64,000 bases of DNA from Margaritifera margaritifera. Taxonomy: Eukaryota > Mollusca > Bivalvia > Unionida > Margaritiferidae. Position 1 is the first letter of the stretch. Each line of letters opens with the position of its first letter. The translations under genes and the position numbers were made by a program. The stretch spans positions 1-64,000 of the forward strand of contig JAQPZY010000478.1 in the NCBI GenBank assembly GCA_029931535.1, written 5' to 3'. Under the pieces are notes generated by a model. It was not told the origin of the DNA. It saw nothing but the letters and a program-made list of their open reading frames with translations, and made no database searches. Shown piece by piece: positions 12,999 to 28,800 of this stretch.

Positions 12999-15900
12999 CT
13001 CTCGCTCGATTCACATCGAAATTCATTTGTCCGTTTTGTTCATTTTTACGGAATCACATGTATGAATGTATAAACAAGATTAAGAGTAAATACGCACACC
13101 ACGGACATTGAGAGGACAACTTAATTCTGCCTTAATTTTGTCTTCAAAGGCATTTTTATGTGCAGTTTAAACAGTTTACTTGGTTACCGCCATAGCTAAC
13201 CCTGAGACGGACAAGCATAGATTGGCTAGCAGAGGTCATGTGATGTGAACAGGAGTCTATAAATACGGGTGCAGACAGTGCCGTGGCAGATAGCTGTCAG
13301 AGCGGCAAAGCATGAACATTTAAGTGGGAAAGAATTTCGGCCTTGTATTCAAAATCCAGTCAGAAACCATATATTATTATTACATAACTAATATTAAATT
13401 TTGTTTAATGCTAGAAAATTTCAAAAGTGAATCAAATTATTATTCTCAAGTAATTTTAAGTATCTCTATTATATGATTGCCATTCAATTTGACTGCCTTA
13501 TAACTATTATGCCATAATTCTTTACAAAGCTGCTGCTGCTATTTCCCACCACAAGCTCAAGTGCACTAAGCACTAAAATAAATTTTACATTGAGAGATTA
13601 CGCTACTATGTAAGAATATGTTATAGTCAATCCAATAAATTAAGCTGGTATTGTGCATAGGAATAAAATAATTAATTTAAATATAAAATTGCGTATTATA
13701 ACGTCGACTTTTGGCTACTAGATAAACACTTGTGAGCTCCATATTATTAGAAGTTGAGAGTGTTGTGACAAACACATTGCTGACTTAACTTACTATGCTA
13801 TATTTAAAAGCATGCTCTATCTCACCTTTATTATTTGATTAAATATTTTACACCGACAACTCTGGTTTTTTGCGATATAACCCTTTAGGGTGTTACAATA
13901 CCAGTATTAAATCAACTTTGAATTTATACGTGTATCAAAAATAAGAATTTACCATACGCATGAAAATTACTTGATTAAAAATACAATCAAAACAAGCAAA
14001 CAAACAAAAAATTTAAATTTAAAAAAATTTAAAAAATAAAATAAAGCCGAGTCAGCCTCACGACTCGTTCCGTTCCTGATCCCGGCATTGAACATTGGGC
14101 TTATACATATTCAGGCTAACGATCCACCTACTGAGCCATTTCAGATGACGAAGGTAAGGAAAGGAAAAGAACGTCATTTATTTTTACATTCCAAAGTCAT
14201 AGTAGTGGTAAGATTTGTATTGCTTTGACCAATAAGAGTCTTGAATGAACCGTTGTTTTGGGTTACTCTTGGTTGCGTGTCGTGTACATGGCAGTATAAT
14301 AATACAGAGAGTCATTACACATTGAAAGGTAGGAGAGGCGTAAAACTCATTCGCCGACTTGATACAGCGATTGCATCATGTTGGAAATAAATATGCTAAA
14401 TTCTCTGAGATTTTCCCTACCGTGATGTCATAAGTGCGGGTTGTCCCTATGGTGTTGTATGTGCGTCCTCCCTTTTGAAGCATAATAACGTTAAGGATTT
14501 GTGGAGAGTCCGACTAACGGAAACGAAGAAACGAAATGAATGTCTGGCCAGAGATGGGGAATTCTCAATAAATTTTTAGGTAGATTTCTCTATTCAGCAG
14601 TAATGAATGTTCTTAAGAAGGTGAAACTTAAGGAAGGTGTGATTCTTATTTCATGCCAGACAGATGATGTTATTTGAAAAATCTGCAAATAGCGTTTATC
14701 CCTAACATGTCCATGAATCGGTCACGGTTATACGAATTAAAAAGCTTGTATACTGTATATGGTGACATAAACATTATGACCTCGTGGCGCAACGGTAGCG
14801 CGTCTGACTCCAGATCAGAAGGTTGCGTGTTCGAATCACGTCGAGGTCACGAAATCTTTTATTCAAAGAATGAAGAGCCAAGTTACTGTAGGACAAATAT
14901 ATATGGCATCTGTCAGAAATCCCAGGTAACACGTTCCTACATTTGGAGATAAAGGTAAAGACACTCATTTGGAGGTTCGAATTGGCTTTTGGTACGATAA
15001 GATTTTTTTGAGACATTTTGGTTGTGACTTTGCTGTGCCAGAAGGGGCTTTTAATCAAGTGGCTATACAGACGTTTTATCTTGGAGGGAACTTTGATGGT
15101 TTTTATGCCCTTGCACCGTTATTAAGATATAGGAATGTACAATATGTTTGATTCACATATTTCTGCGTGGGACGTTACTGCTTTTCTGTGTATGATTTAG
15201 TGGCCCATCGCTTTGGATGATATCTCTTAGTGGGTGTCACGTTCTTGCATGATCATATCAGAGTTTTTTGTATAGAAACAAAAGTTGTTGAAGTCGCCTA
15301 TATATATGCTCAGGAGCAGCTAAGTACTATTAGGCTGTTTCCAATTGAGACCTATCTAAAATGAACCAGAAAATAGTCAATATAAACAAACAAGAATAAT
15401 TGTGGACTGTTTTTATAGACAGAAATATGATTTTTTTAAAGTACAAATCTTGATATCGACATGACACACACAGACAAAAATAAATAAAAAAAAGTACGTA
15501 AATCGCTGACGTTTTAATCAATTATATGGTGGGTTGAAAGACATACGGTGCACGAAAAGAAAAGTGTTCCTTGTTCTAATATAGGCACTTAAGTGACAAA
15601 GTCTTAGAAATAGAAGAGTTTATTGTGCCGTTACGAATCAAAGTACTGATAGTATTAAACAAATAGAGAACGATGATTGGAAGCCAGCGACGTTGATTCT
15701 GAGAAAACAATGATCTCTTCTTTTCAGCACAAATCTGAAAAAGTGTCAGATAAATATTTCAAGATCATTTTTAAAGCAGAGTAAAATAAAAGCAACTACT
15801 TAAATTCAATTTTTTTAATGTTCAGTTGAATTTAAAATTAATCTTCTTTAAATAGGTAATGAATACGTTACTCAACCCTATGCAACAATAAAGAATATGT

Positions 15901-17294
15901 TTGCCCCGTATGTATATATGTATAGGTTTTGCCAGAACATCAGCACAAACCTGGCTATATGGTGTGGAGGAAGCTCTGGGTAGCAAAAACAATAAAAGCA
16001 CATATTTTTCTTATATAGTTAGGAAGACAAGCCTTACCAACCAAAAGTAAATATGCATCACGAGACGAGATATAAAATGGACAACTGCAAAGATATTCCA
16101 AAATTGTCCCCAAACAGACTCAAATGAAAATATTATACAAGGAGATAAGAGCTGTAAGTAGATAATTCAAAATATATAAAATAAATTAAAGTATGATTTA
16201 AACGTATTAAAATGTGCTTAAAGTAGTCAACCTCTGTTCCTTGAATGTTGACTTCGCATCCCTAATTCTCACCTCCATGCCACCATCCAATCCCCTCACC
16301 GATAGTTTCCAGATTCATGACACTATGGGGGAGGCTGGTTGGAAGTGGGGATTCAGAGATGCCTAATAGTAATGCTGGACCTTAGCGACTTTTATGCATA
16401 TTTCTTTCTTAAAAGATACTCCTTTTACTGTCCAGAGACAAATAGATGACACATTGTCGGATATAATTACAACACAATAGATACTGTAATACCTTTATGG
16501 TATTACAAGTGGAGTTTTCCATATATAATCATTCAGTGTGTCAAGATTATTTCAGGTTAAATGTTGGGTTGTGAAATAATGCTTCATTTACTAAACTGTA
16601 GCATTGATTACTCACTTTTATTCATCACTGATAATGCCTACCATGTGTGAATTGCTTTTCTCCATTCCTCCTGAACGTATTGCCCCACCCATCCCACCAT
16701 TGCTTAAATCGCCAGCTATATTTTCTATGGATGTGTATTCTGTGTTTTATACTAAGTATGCGTATAAAAACTTGTTCTGGTCGTTATATTTTCATACTGG
16801 TGTGATGAGTATCGAGAAATTCATTCGATGGCATCAATTCTACAAGGCCCGGCAGGTCAACAACAAGCAGAAAGAAGTTCACATGTTGAACGTTACCGTA
16901 CACTATTCGTTTCCAGGTCGGACCACTTGTGCGTCATGCAGGAATTTCTCACGAATAGTTTAAGAAATCAATTATCTTACCTTCTTGAAATATGGTATAC
17001 CAAAGCCAGGAATATGATATTAGTCCAAAAATAATTGACTTCAACCATCCGGTGGAGTGCTGTTACACACGCAGTGTGACACAGGATTGTGTTGGAATCA
17101 ACGTGTCCAGCTGAAGAAACACATTTTTGTCAGACTTTAGTTTCAACAATAAGTTAAAACTGATGTTACTGTTCTCTTCACAAGATCTTTACTATGCAGA
17201 ACTTGCTAGTTTATTTTAAGGTTCAAAATAGTATAAGATTGACAGGGACTATTTTGAACCGCATTACGACTCATTGCATCATCGGTTGGTTGTA
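12999..17294. repeat. Array unit 4
   Basis: Unit of 4296 bp. It has TATAAATA near 13258 and the CCACCCATCCC variant near 16685 that units 5-7 share, so it is a transition between variant groups. Confidence 0.95.
14778..14849 (+). tRNA. tRNA-Trp (CCA)
   Basis: Unit 4 copy, identical to that of unit 2, intact cloverleaf. Confidence 0.95.
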
Positions 17295-20200
17295 CTCTCG
17301 CTCGATTCACATCGAAATTCATTTGTCCGTTTTGTTCATTTTTACGGAATCACATGTATGAATGTATAAACAAGATTAAGAGTAAATACGCACACCACGG
17401 ACATTGAGAGGACAACTTAATTCTGCCTTAATTTTGTCTTCAAAGGCATTTTTATGTGCAGTTTAAACAGTTTACTTGGTTACCGCCATAGCTAACCCTG
17501 AGACGGACAAGCATAGATTGGCTAGCAGAGGTCATGTGATGTGAACAGGAGTCCATAAATACGAGTGCAGACAGTGTGGTGGCAGATAGCTGTCAGAGCG
17601 GCAAAGCATGAACATTTAAGTGGGAAAGAATTTCGGCCTTGTATTCAAAATCCAGTCAGAAACCATATATTATTATTACATAACTAATATTAAATTTTGT
17701 TTAATGCTAGAAAATTTCAAAAGTGAATCAAATTATTATTCTCAAGTAATTTTAAGTATCTCTATTATATGATTGCCATTCAATTTGACTGCCTTATAAC
17801 TATTATGCCATAATTCTTTACAAAGCTGCTGCTGCTATTTCCCACCACAAGCTCAAGTGCACTAAGCACTAAAATAAATTTTACATTGAGAGATTACGCT
17901 ACTATGTAAGAATATGTTATAGTCAATCCAATAAATTAAGCTGGTATTGTGCATAGGAATAAAATAATTAATTTAAATATAAAATTGCGTATTATAACGT
18001 CGACTTTTGGCTACTAGATAAACACTTGTGAGCTCCATATTATTAGAAGTTGAGAGTGTTGTGACAAACACATTGCTGACTTAACTTACTATGCTATATT
18101 TAAAAGCATGCTCTATCTCACCTTTATTATTTGATTAAATATTTTACACCGACAACTCTGGTTTTTTTGCGATATAACCCTTTAGGGTGTTACAATACCA
18201 GTATTAAATCAACTTTGAATTTATACGTGTATCAAAAATAAGAATTTACCATACGCATGAAAATTACTTGATTAAAAATACAATCAAAACAAGCAAACAA
18301 ACAAAAAATTTAAATTTAAAAAAATTTAAAAAATAAAATAAAGCCGAGTCAGCCTCACGACTCGTTCCGTTCCTGATCCCGGCATTGAACATTGGGCTTA
18401 TACATATTCAGGCTAACGATCCACCTACTGAGCCATTTCAGATGACGAAGGTAAGGAAAGGAAAAGAACGTCATTTATTTTTACATTCCAAAGTCATAGT
18501 AGTGGTAAGATTTGTATTGCTTTGACCAATAAGAGTCTTGAATGAACCGTTGTTTTGGGTTACTCTTGGTTGCGTGTCGTGTACATGGCAGTATAATAAT
18601 ACAGAGAGTCATTACACATTGAAAGGTAGGAGAGGCGTAAAACTCATTCGCCGACTTGATACAGCGATTGCATCATGTTGGAAATAAATATGCTAAATTC
18701 TCTGAGATTTTCCCTACCGTGATGTCATAAGTGCGGGTTGTCCCTATGGTGTTGTATGTGCGTCCTCCCTTTTGAAGCATAATAACGTTAAGGATTTGTG
18801 GAGAGTCCGACTAACGGAAACGAAGAAACGAAATGAATGTCTGGCCAGAGATGGGGAATTCTCAATAAATTTTTAGGTAGATTTCTCTATTCAGCAGTAA
18901 TGAATGTTCTTAAGAAGGTGAAACTTAAGGAAGGTGTGATTCTTATTTCATGCCAGACAGATGATGTTATTTGAAAAATCTGCAAATAGCGTTTATCCCT
19001 AACATGTCCATGAATCGGTCACGGTTATACGAATTAAAAAGCTTGTATACTGTATATGGTGACATAAACATTATGACCTCGTGGCGCAACGGTAGCGCGT
19101 CTGACTCCAGATCAGAAGGTTGCGTGTTCGAATCACGTCGAGGTCACGAAATCTTTTATTCAAAGAATGAAGAGCCAAGTTACTGTAGGACAAATATATA
19201 TGGCATCTGTCAGAAATCCCAGGTAACACGTTCCTACATTTGGAGATAAAGGTAAAGACACTCATTTGGAGGTTCGAATTGGCTTTTGGTACGATAAGAT
19301 TTTTTTGAGACATTTTGGTTGTGACTTTGCTGTGCCAGAAGGGGCTTTTAATCAAGTGGCTATACAGACGTTTTATCTTGGAGGGAACTTTGATGGTTTT
19401 TATGCCCTTGCACCGTTATTAAGATATAGGAATGTACAATATGTTTGATTCACATATTTCTGCGTGGGACGTTACTGCTTTTCTGTGTATGATTTAGTGG
19501 CCCATCGCTTTGGATGATATCTCTTAGTGGGTGTCACGTTCTTGCATGATCATATCAGAGTTTTTTGTATAGAAACAAAAGTTGTTGAAGTCGCCTATAT
19601 ATATGCTCAGGAGCAGCTAAGTACTATTAGGCTGTTTCCAATTGAGACCTATCTAAAATGAACCAGAAAATAGTCAATATAAACAAACAAGAATAATTGT
19701 GGACTGTTTTTATAGACAGAAATATGATTTTTTTAAAGTACAAATCTTGATATCGACATGACACACACAGACAAAAATAAATAAAAAAAAGTACGTAAAT
19801 CGCTGACGTTTTAATCAATTATATGGTGGGTTGAAAGACATACGGTGCACGAAAAGAAAAGTGTTCCTTGTTCTAATATAGGCACTTAAGTGACAAAGTC
19901 TTAGAAATAGAAGAGTTTATTGTGCCGTTACGAATCAAAGTACTGATAGTATTAAACAAATAGAGAACGATGATTGGAAGCCAGCGACGTTGATTCTGAG
20001 AAAACAATGATCTCTTCTTTTCAGCACAAATCTGAAAAAGTGTCAGATAAATATTTCAAGATCATTTTTAAAGCAGAGTAAAATAAAAGCAACTACTTAA
20101 ATTCAATTTTTTTAATGTTCAGTTGAATTTAAAATTAATCTTCTTTAAATAGGTAATGAATACGTTACTCAACCCTATGCAACAATAAAGAATATGTTTG

Positions 20201-21591
20201 CCCCGTATGTATATATGTATAGGTTTTGCCAGAACATCAGCACAAACCTGGCTATATGGTGTGGAGGAAGCTCTGGGTAGCAAAAACAATAAAAGCACAT
20301 ATTTTTCTTATATAGTTAGGAAGACAAGCCTTACCAACCAAAAGTAAATATGCATCACGAGACGAGATATAAAATGGACAACTGCAAAGATATTCCAAAA
20401 TTGTCCCCAAACAGACTCAAATGAAAATATTATACAAGGAGATAAGAGCTGTAAGTAGATAATTCAAAATATATAAAATAAATTAAAGTATGATTTAAAC
20501 GTATTAAAATGTGCTTAAAGTAGTCAACCTCTGTTCCTTGAATGTTGACTTCGCATCCCTAATTCTCACCTCCATGCCACCATCCAATCCCCTCACCGAT
20601 AGTTTCCAGATTCATGACACTATGGGGGAGGCTGGTTGGAAGTGGGGATTCAGAGATGCCTAATAGTAATGCTGGACCTTAGCGACTTTTATGCATATTT
20701 CTTTCTTAAAAGATACTCCTTTTACTGTCCAGAGACAAATAGATGACACATTGTCGGATATAATTACAACACAATAGATACTGTAATACCTTTATGGTAT
20801 TACAAGTGGAGTTTTCCATATATAATCATTCAGTGTGTCAAGATTATTTCAGGTTAAATGTTGGGTTGTGAAATAATGCTTCATTTACTAAACTGTAGCA
20901 TTGATTACTCACTTTTATTCATCACTGATAATGCCTACCATGTGTGAATTGCTTTTCTCCATTCCTCCTGAACGTATTGCCCCACCCATCCCACCATTGC
21001 TTAAATCGCCAGCTATATTTTCTATGGATGTGTATTCTGTGTTTTATACTAAGTATGCGTATAAAAACTTGTTCTGGTCGTTATATTTTCATACTGGTGT
21101 GATGAGTATCGAGAAATTCATTCGATGGCATCAATTCTACAAGGCCCGGCAGGTCAACAACAAGCAGAAAGAAGTTCACATGTTGAACGTTACCGTACAC
21201 TATTCGTTTCCAGGTCGGACCACTTGTGCGTCATGCAGGAATTTCTCACGAATAGTTTAAGAAATCAATTATCTTACCTTCTTGAAATATGGTATACCAA
21301 AGCCAGGAATATGATATTAGTCCAAAAATAATTGACTTCAACCATCCGGTGGAGTGCTGTTACACACGCAGTGTGACACAGGATTGTGTTGGAATCAACG
21401 TGTCCAGCTGAAGAAACACATTTTTGTCAGACTTTAGTTTCAACAATAAGTTAAAACTGATGTTACTGTTCTCTTCACAAGATCTTTACTATGCAGAACT
21501 TGCTAGTTTATTTTAAGGTTCAAAATAGTATAAGATTGACAGGGACTATTTTGAACCGCATTACGACTCATTGCATCATCGGTTGGTTGTA
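17295..21591. repeat. Array unit 5
   Basis: Unit of 4297 bp. The TATA-like site near 17553 reads CATAAATA, and nearby bases change together (ACGAG, GTGTGGTGG). Units 6 and 7 share this block. Confidence 0.95.
19075..19146 (+). tRNA. tRNA-Trp (CCA)
   Basis: Unit 5 copy, identical and intact. Confidence 0.95.
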
Positions 21592-24500
21592 CTCTCGCTC
21601 GATTCACATCGAAATTCATTTGTCCGTTTTGTTCATTTTTACGGAATCACATGTATGAATGTATAAACAAGATTAAGAGTAAATACGCACACCACGGACA
21701 TTGAGAGGACAACTTAATTCTGCCTTAATTTTGTCTTCAAAGGCATTTTTATGTGCAGTTTAAACAGTTTACTTGGTTACCGCCATAGCTAACCCTGAGA
21801 CGGACAAGCATAGATTGGCTAGCAGAGGTCATGTGATGTGAACAGGAGTCCATAAATACGAGTGCAGACAGTGTGGTGGCAGATAGCTGTCAGAGCGGCA
21901 AAGCATGAACATTTAAGTGGGAAAGAATTTCGGCCTTGTATTCAAAATCCAGTCAGAAACCATATATTATTATTACATAACTAATATTAAATTTTGTTTA
22001 ATGCTAGAAAATTTCAAAAGTGAATCAAATTATTATTCTCAAGTAATTTTAAGTATCTCTATTATATGATTGCCATTCAATTTGACTGCCTTATAACTAT
22101 TATGCCATAATTCTTTACAAAGCTGCTGCTGCTATTTCCCACCACAAGCTCAAGTGCACTAAGCACTAAAATAAATTTTACATTGAGAGATTACGCTACT
22201 ATGTAAGAATATGTTATAGTCAATCCAATAAATTAAGCTGGTATTGTGCATAGGAATAAAATAATTAATTTAAATATAAAATTGCGTATTATAACGTCGA
22301 CTTTTGGCTACTAGATAAACACTTGTGAGCTCCATATTATTAGAAGTTGAGAGTGTTGTGACAAACACATTGCTGACTTAACTTACTATGCTATATTTAA
22401 AAGCATGCTCTATCTCACCTTTATTATTTGATTAAATATTTTACACCGACAACTCTGGTTTTTTGCGATATAACCCTTTAGGGTGTTACAATACCAGTAT
22501 TAAATCAACTTTGAATTTATACGTGTATCAAAAATAAGAATTTACCATACGCATGAAAATTACTTGATTAAAAATACAATCAAAACAAGCAAACAAACAA
22601 AAAATTTAAATTTAAAAAAAATTTAAAAAATAAAATAAAGCCGAGTCAGCCTCACGACTCGTTCCGTTCCTGATCCCGGCATTGAACATTGGGCTTATAA
22701 ATATTCAGGCTAACGATCCACCTACTGAGCCATTTCAGATGACGAAGGTAAGGAAAGGAAAAGAACGTCATTTATTTTTACATTCCAAAGTCATAGTAGT
22801 GGTAAGATTTGTATTGCTTTGACCAATAAGAGTCTTGAATGAACCGTTGTTTTGGGTTACTCTTGGTTGCGTGTCGTGTACATGGCAGTATAATAATACA
22901 GAGAGTCATTACACATTGAAAGGTAGGAGAGGCGTAAAACTCATTCGCCGACTTGATACAGCGATTGCATCATGTTGGAAATAAATATGCTAAATTCTCT
23001 GAGATTTTCCCTACCGTGATGTCATAAGTGCGGGTTGTCCCTATGGTGTTGTATGTGCGTCCTCCCTTTTGAAGCATAATAACGTTAAGGATTTGTGGAG
23101 AGTCCGACTAACGGAAACGAAGAAACGAAATGAATGTCTGGCCAGAGATGGGGAATTCTCAATAAATTTTTAGGTAGATTTCTCTATTCAGCAGTAATGA
23201 ATGTTCTTAAGAAGGTGAAACTTAAGGAAGGTGTGATTCTTATTTCATGCCAGACAGATGATGTTATTTGAAAAATCTGCAAATAGCGTTTATCCCTAAC
23301 ATGTCCATGAATCGGTCACGGTTATACGAATTAAAAAGCTTGTATACTGTATATGGTGACATAAACATTATGACCTCGTGGCGCAACGGTAGCGCGTCTG
23401 ACTCCAGATCAGAAGGTTGCGTGTTCGAATCACGTCGAGGTCACGAAATCTTTTATTCAAAGAATGAAGAGCCAAGTTACTGTAGGACAAATATATATGG
23501 CATCTGTCAGAAATCCCAGGTAACACGTTCCTACATTTGGAGATAAAGGTAAAGACACTCATTTGGAGGTTCGAATTGGCTTTTGGTACGATAAGATTTT
23601 TTTGAGACATTTTGGTTGTGACTTTGCTGTGCCAGAAGGGGCTTTTAATCAAGTGGCTATACAGACGTTTTATCTTGGAGGGAACTTTGATGGTTTTTAT
23701 GCCCTTGCACCGTTATTAAGATATAGGAATGTACAATATGTTTGATTCACATATTTCTGCGTGGGACGTTACTGCTTTTCTGTGTATGATTTAGTGGCCC
23801 ATCGCTTTGGATGATATCTCTTAGTGGGTGTCACGTTCTTGCATGATCATATCAGAGTTTTTTGTATAGAAACAAAAGTTGTTGAAGTCGCCTATATATA
23901 TGCTCAGGAGCAGCTAAGTACTATTAGGCTGTTTCCAATTGAGACCTATCTAAAATGAACCAGAAAATAGTCAATATAAACAAACAAGAATAATTGTGGA
24001 CTGTTTTTATAGACAGAAATATGATTTTTTTAAAGTACAAATCTTGATATCGACATGACACACACAGACAAAAATAAATAAAAAAAAGTACGTAAATCGC
24101 TGACGTTTTAATCAATTATATGGTGGGTTGAAAGACATACGGTGCACGAAAAGAAAAGTGTTCCTTGTTCTAATATAGGCACTTAAGTGACAAAGTCTTA
24201 GAAATAGAAGAGTTTATTGTGCCGTTACGAATCAAAGTACTGATAGTATTAAACAAATAGAGAACGATGATTGGAAGCCAGCGACGTTGATTCTGAGAAA
24301 ACAATGATCTCTTCTTTTCAGCACAAATCTGAAAAAGTGTCAGATAAATATTTCAAGATCATTTTTAAAGCAGAGTAAAATAAAAGCAACTACTTAAATT
24401 CAATTTTTTTAATGTTCAGTTGAATTTAAAATTAATCTTCTTTAAATAGGTAATGAATACGTTACTCAACCCTATGCAACAATAAAGAATATGTTTGCCC

Positions 24501-25888
24501 CGTATGTATATATGTATAGGTTTTGCCAGAACATCAGCACAAACCTGGCTATATGGTGTGGAGGAAGCTCTGGGTAGCAAAAACAATAAAAGCACATATT
24601 TTTCTTATATAGTTAGGAAGACAAGCCTTACCAACCAAAAGTAAATATGCATCACGAGACGAGATATAAAATGGACAACTGCAAAGATATTCCAAAATTG
24701 TCCCCAAACAGACTCAAATGAAAATATTATACAAGGAGATAAGAGCTGTAAGTAGATAATTCAAAATATATAAAATAAATTAAAGTATGATTTAAACGTA
24801 TTAAAATGTGCTTAAAGTAGTCAACCTCTGTTCCTTGAATGTTGACTTCGCATCCCTAATTCTCACCTCCATGCCACCATCCAATCCCCTCACCGATAGT
24901 TTCCAGATTCATGACACTATGGGGGAGGCTGGTTGGAAGTGGGGATTCAGAGATGCCTAATAGTAATGCTGGACCTTAGCGACTTTTATGCATATTTCTT
25001 TCTTAAAAGATACTCCTTTTACTGTCCAGAGACAAATAGATGACACATTGTCGGATATAATTACAACACAATAGATACTGTAATACCTTTATGGTATTAC
25101 AAGTGGAGTTTTCCATATATAATCATTCAGTGTGTCAAGATTATTTCAGGTTAAATGTTGGGTTGTGAAATAATGCTTCATTTACTAAACTGTAGCATTG
25201 ATTACTCACTTTTATTCATCACTGATAATGCCTACCATGTGTGAATTGCTTTTCTCCATTCCTCCTGAACGTATTGCCCCACCCATCCCACCATTGCTTA
25301 AATCGCCAGCTATATTTTCTATGGATGTGTATTCTGTGTTTTATACTAAGTATGCGTATAAAAACTTGTTCTGGTCGTTATATTTTCATACTGGTGTGAT
25401 GAGTATCGAGAAATTCATTCGATGGCATCAATTCTACAAGGCCCGGCAGGTCAACAACAAGCAGAAAGAAGTTCACATGTTGAACGTTACCGTACACTAT
25501 TCGTTTCCAGGTCGGACCACTTGTGCGTCATGCAGGAATTTCTCACGAATAGTTTAAGAAATCAATTATCTTACCTTCTTGAAATATGGTATACCAAAGC
25601 CAGGAATATGATATTAGTCCAAAAATAATTGACTTCAACCATCCGGTGGAGTGCTGTTACACACGCAGTGTGACACAGGATTGTGTTGGAATCAACGTGT
25701 CCAGCTGAAGAAACACATTTTTGTCAGACTTTAGTTTCAACAATAAGTTAAAACTGATGTTACTGTTCTCTTCACAAGATCTTTACTATGCAGAACTTGC
25801 TAGTTTATTTTAAGGTTCAAAATAGTATAAGATTGACAGGGACTATTTTGAACCGCATTACGACTCATTGCATCATCGGTTGGTTGTA
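21592..25888. repeat. Array unit 6
   Basis: Unit of 4297 bp with the same CATAAATA variant block (near 21850) as units 5 and 7. The tRNA-Trp is intact. Confidence 0.95.
23372..23443 (+). tRNA. tRNA-Trp (CCA)
   Basis: Unit 6 copy, identical and intact. Confidence 0.95.
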
Positions 25889-28800
25889 CTCTCGCTCGAT
25901 TCACATCGAAATTCATTTGTCCGTTTTGTTCATTTTTACGGAATCACATGTATGAATGTATAAACAAGATTAAGAGTAAATACGCACACCACGGACATTG
26001 AGAGGACAACTTAATTCTGCCTTAATTTTGTCTTCAAAGGCATTTTTATGTGCAGTTTAAACAGTTTACTTGGTTACCGCCATAGCTAACCCTGAGACGG
26101 ACAAGCATAGATTGGCTAGCAGAGGTCATGTGATGTGAACAGGAGTCCATAAATACGAGTGCAGACAGTGTGGTGGCAGATAGCTGTCAGAGCGGCAAAG
26201 CAGGAACATTTAAGTGGGAAAGAATTTCGGCCTTGTATTCAAAATCCAGTCAGAAACCATATATTATTATTACATAACTAATATTAAATTTTGTTTAATG
26301 CTAGAAAATTTCAAAAGTGAATCAAATTATTATTCTCAAGTAATTTTAAGTATCTCTATTATATGATTGCCATTCAATTTGACTGCCTTATAACTATTAT
26401 GCCATAATTCTTTACAAAGCTGCTGCTGCTATTTCCCACCACAAGCTCAAGTGCACTAAGCACTAAAATAAATTTTACATTGAGAGATTACGCTACTATG
26501 TAAGAATGTGTTATAGTCAATCCAATAAATTAAGCTGGTATTGTGCATAGGAATAAAATAATTAATTTAAATATAAAATTGCGTATTATAACGTCGACTT
26601 TTGGCTACTAGATAAACACTTGTGAGCTCCATATTATCAGAAGTTGAGAGTGTTGTGACAAACACATTGCTGACTTAACTTACTATGCTATATTTAAAAG
26701 CATGCTCTATCTCACCTTTATTATTTGATTAAATATTTTACACCGACAACTCTGGTTTTTTGCGATATAACCCTTTAGGGTGTTACAATACCAGCATTAA
26801 ATCAACTTTGAATTTATACGTGTATCAAAAATAAGAATTTACCATACACATGAAAATTACTTGATTAAAAATACAATCAAAACAAGCAAACAAACAAAAT
26901 ATTTAAATTTAAAAAAATTTAAAAAATAAAATAAAGCCGAGTCAGCCTCACGACTCGTTCCGTTCCTGATCCCGGCATTGAACATTGGGCTTATAAATAT
27001 TCAGGCTAACGATCCACCTACTGAGCCATTTCAGATGACGAAGGTAAGGAAAGGAAAAGAACGTCATTTATTTTTACATTCCAAAGTCATAGTAGTGGTA
27101 AGATTTGTATTGCTTTGACCAATAAGAGTCTTGAATGAACCGTTGTTTTGGGTTACTCTTGGTTGCGTGTCGTGTACATGGCAGTATAATAATACAGAGA
27201 GTCATTACACATTGAAAGGTAGGAGAGGCGTAAAACTCATTCGCCGACTTGATACAGCGATTGCATCATGTTGGAAATAAATATGCTAAATTCTCTGAGA
27301 TTTTCCCTACCGTGATGTCATAAGTGCGGGTTGTCCCTATGGTGTTGTATGTGCGTCCTCCCTTTTGAAGCATAATAACGTTAAGGATTTGTGGAGAGTC
27401 CGACTAACGGAAACGAAGAAACGAAATGAATGTCTGGCCAGAGATGGGGAATTCTCAATAAATTTTTAGGTAGATTTCTCTATTCAGCAGTAATGAATGT
27501 TCTTAAGAAGGTGAAACTTAAGGAAGGTGTGATTCTTATTTCATGCCAGACAGATGATGTTATTTGAAAAATCTGCAAATAGCGTTTATCCCTAACATGT
27601 CCATGAATCGGTCACGGTTATACGAATTAAAAAGCTTGTATACCGTATATGGTGACATAAACATTATGACCTCGTGGCGCAACGGTAGCGCGTCTGACTC
27701 CAGATCAGAAGGTTGCGTGTTCGAATCACGTCGAGGTCACGAAATCTTTTATTCAAAGAATGAAGAGCCAAGTTACTGTAGGACAAATATATATGGCATC
27801 TGTCAGAAATCCCAGGTAACACGTTCCTACATTTGGAGATAAAGGTAAAGACACTCATTTGGAGGTTCGAATTGGCTTTTGGTACGATAAGATTTTTTTG
27901 AGACATTTTGGTTGTGACTTTGCTGTGCCAGAAGGGGCTTTTAATCAAGTGGCTATACAGACGTTTTATCTTGGAGGGAACTTTGATGGTTTTTATGCCC
28001 TTGCACCGTTATTAAGATATAGGAATGTACAATATGTTTGATTCACATATTTCTGCGTGGGACGTTACTGCTTTTCTGTGTATGATTTAGTGGCCCATCG
28101 CTTTGGATGATATCTCTTAGTGGGTGTCACGTTCTTGCATGATCATATCAGAGTTTTTTGTATAGAAACAAAAGTTGTTGAAGTCGCCTATATATATGCT
28201 CAGGAGCAGCTAAGTACTATTAGGCTGTTTCCAATTGAGACCTATCTAAAATGAACCAGAAAATAGTCAATATAAACAAACAAGAATAATTGTGGACTGT
28301 TTTTATAGACAGAAATATGATTTTTTTAAAGTACAAATCTTGATATCGACATGACACACACAGACAAAAATAAATAAAAAAAAGTACGTAAATCGCTGAC
28401 GTTTTAATCAATTATATGGTGGGTTGAAAGACATACGGTGCACGAAAAGAAAAGTGTTCCTTGTTCTAATATAGGCACTTAAGTGACAAAGTCTTAGAAA
28501 TAGAAGAGTTTATTGTGCCGTTACGAATCAAAGTACTGATAGTATTAAACAAATAGAGAACGATGATTGGAAGCCAGCGACGTTGATTCTGAGAAAACAA
28601 TGATCTCTTCTTTTCAGCACAAATCTGAAAAAGTGTCAGATAAATATTTCAAGATCATTTTTAAAGCAGAGTAAAATAAAAGTAACTACTTAAATTCAAT
28701 TTTGTTAATGTTCAGTTGAATTTAAAATTAATCTTCTTTAAATAGGTAATGAATACGTTACTCAACCCTATGCAACAATAAAGAATATGTTTGCCCCGTA

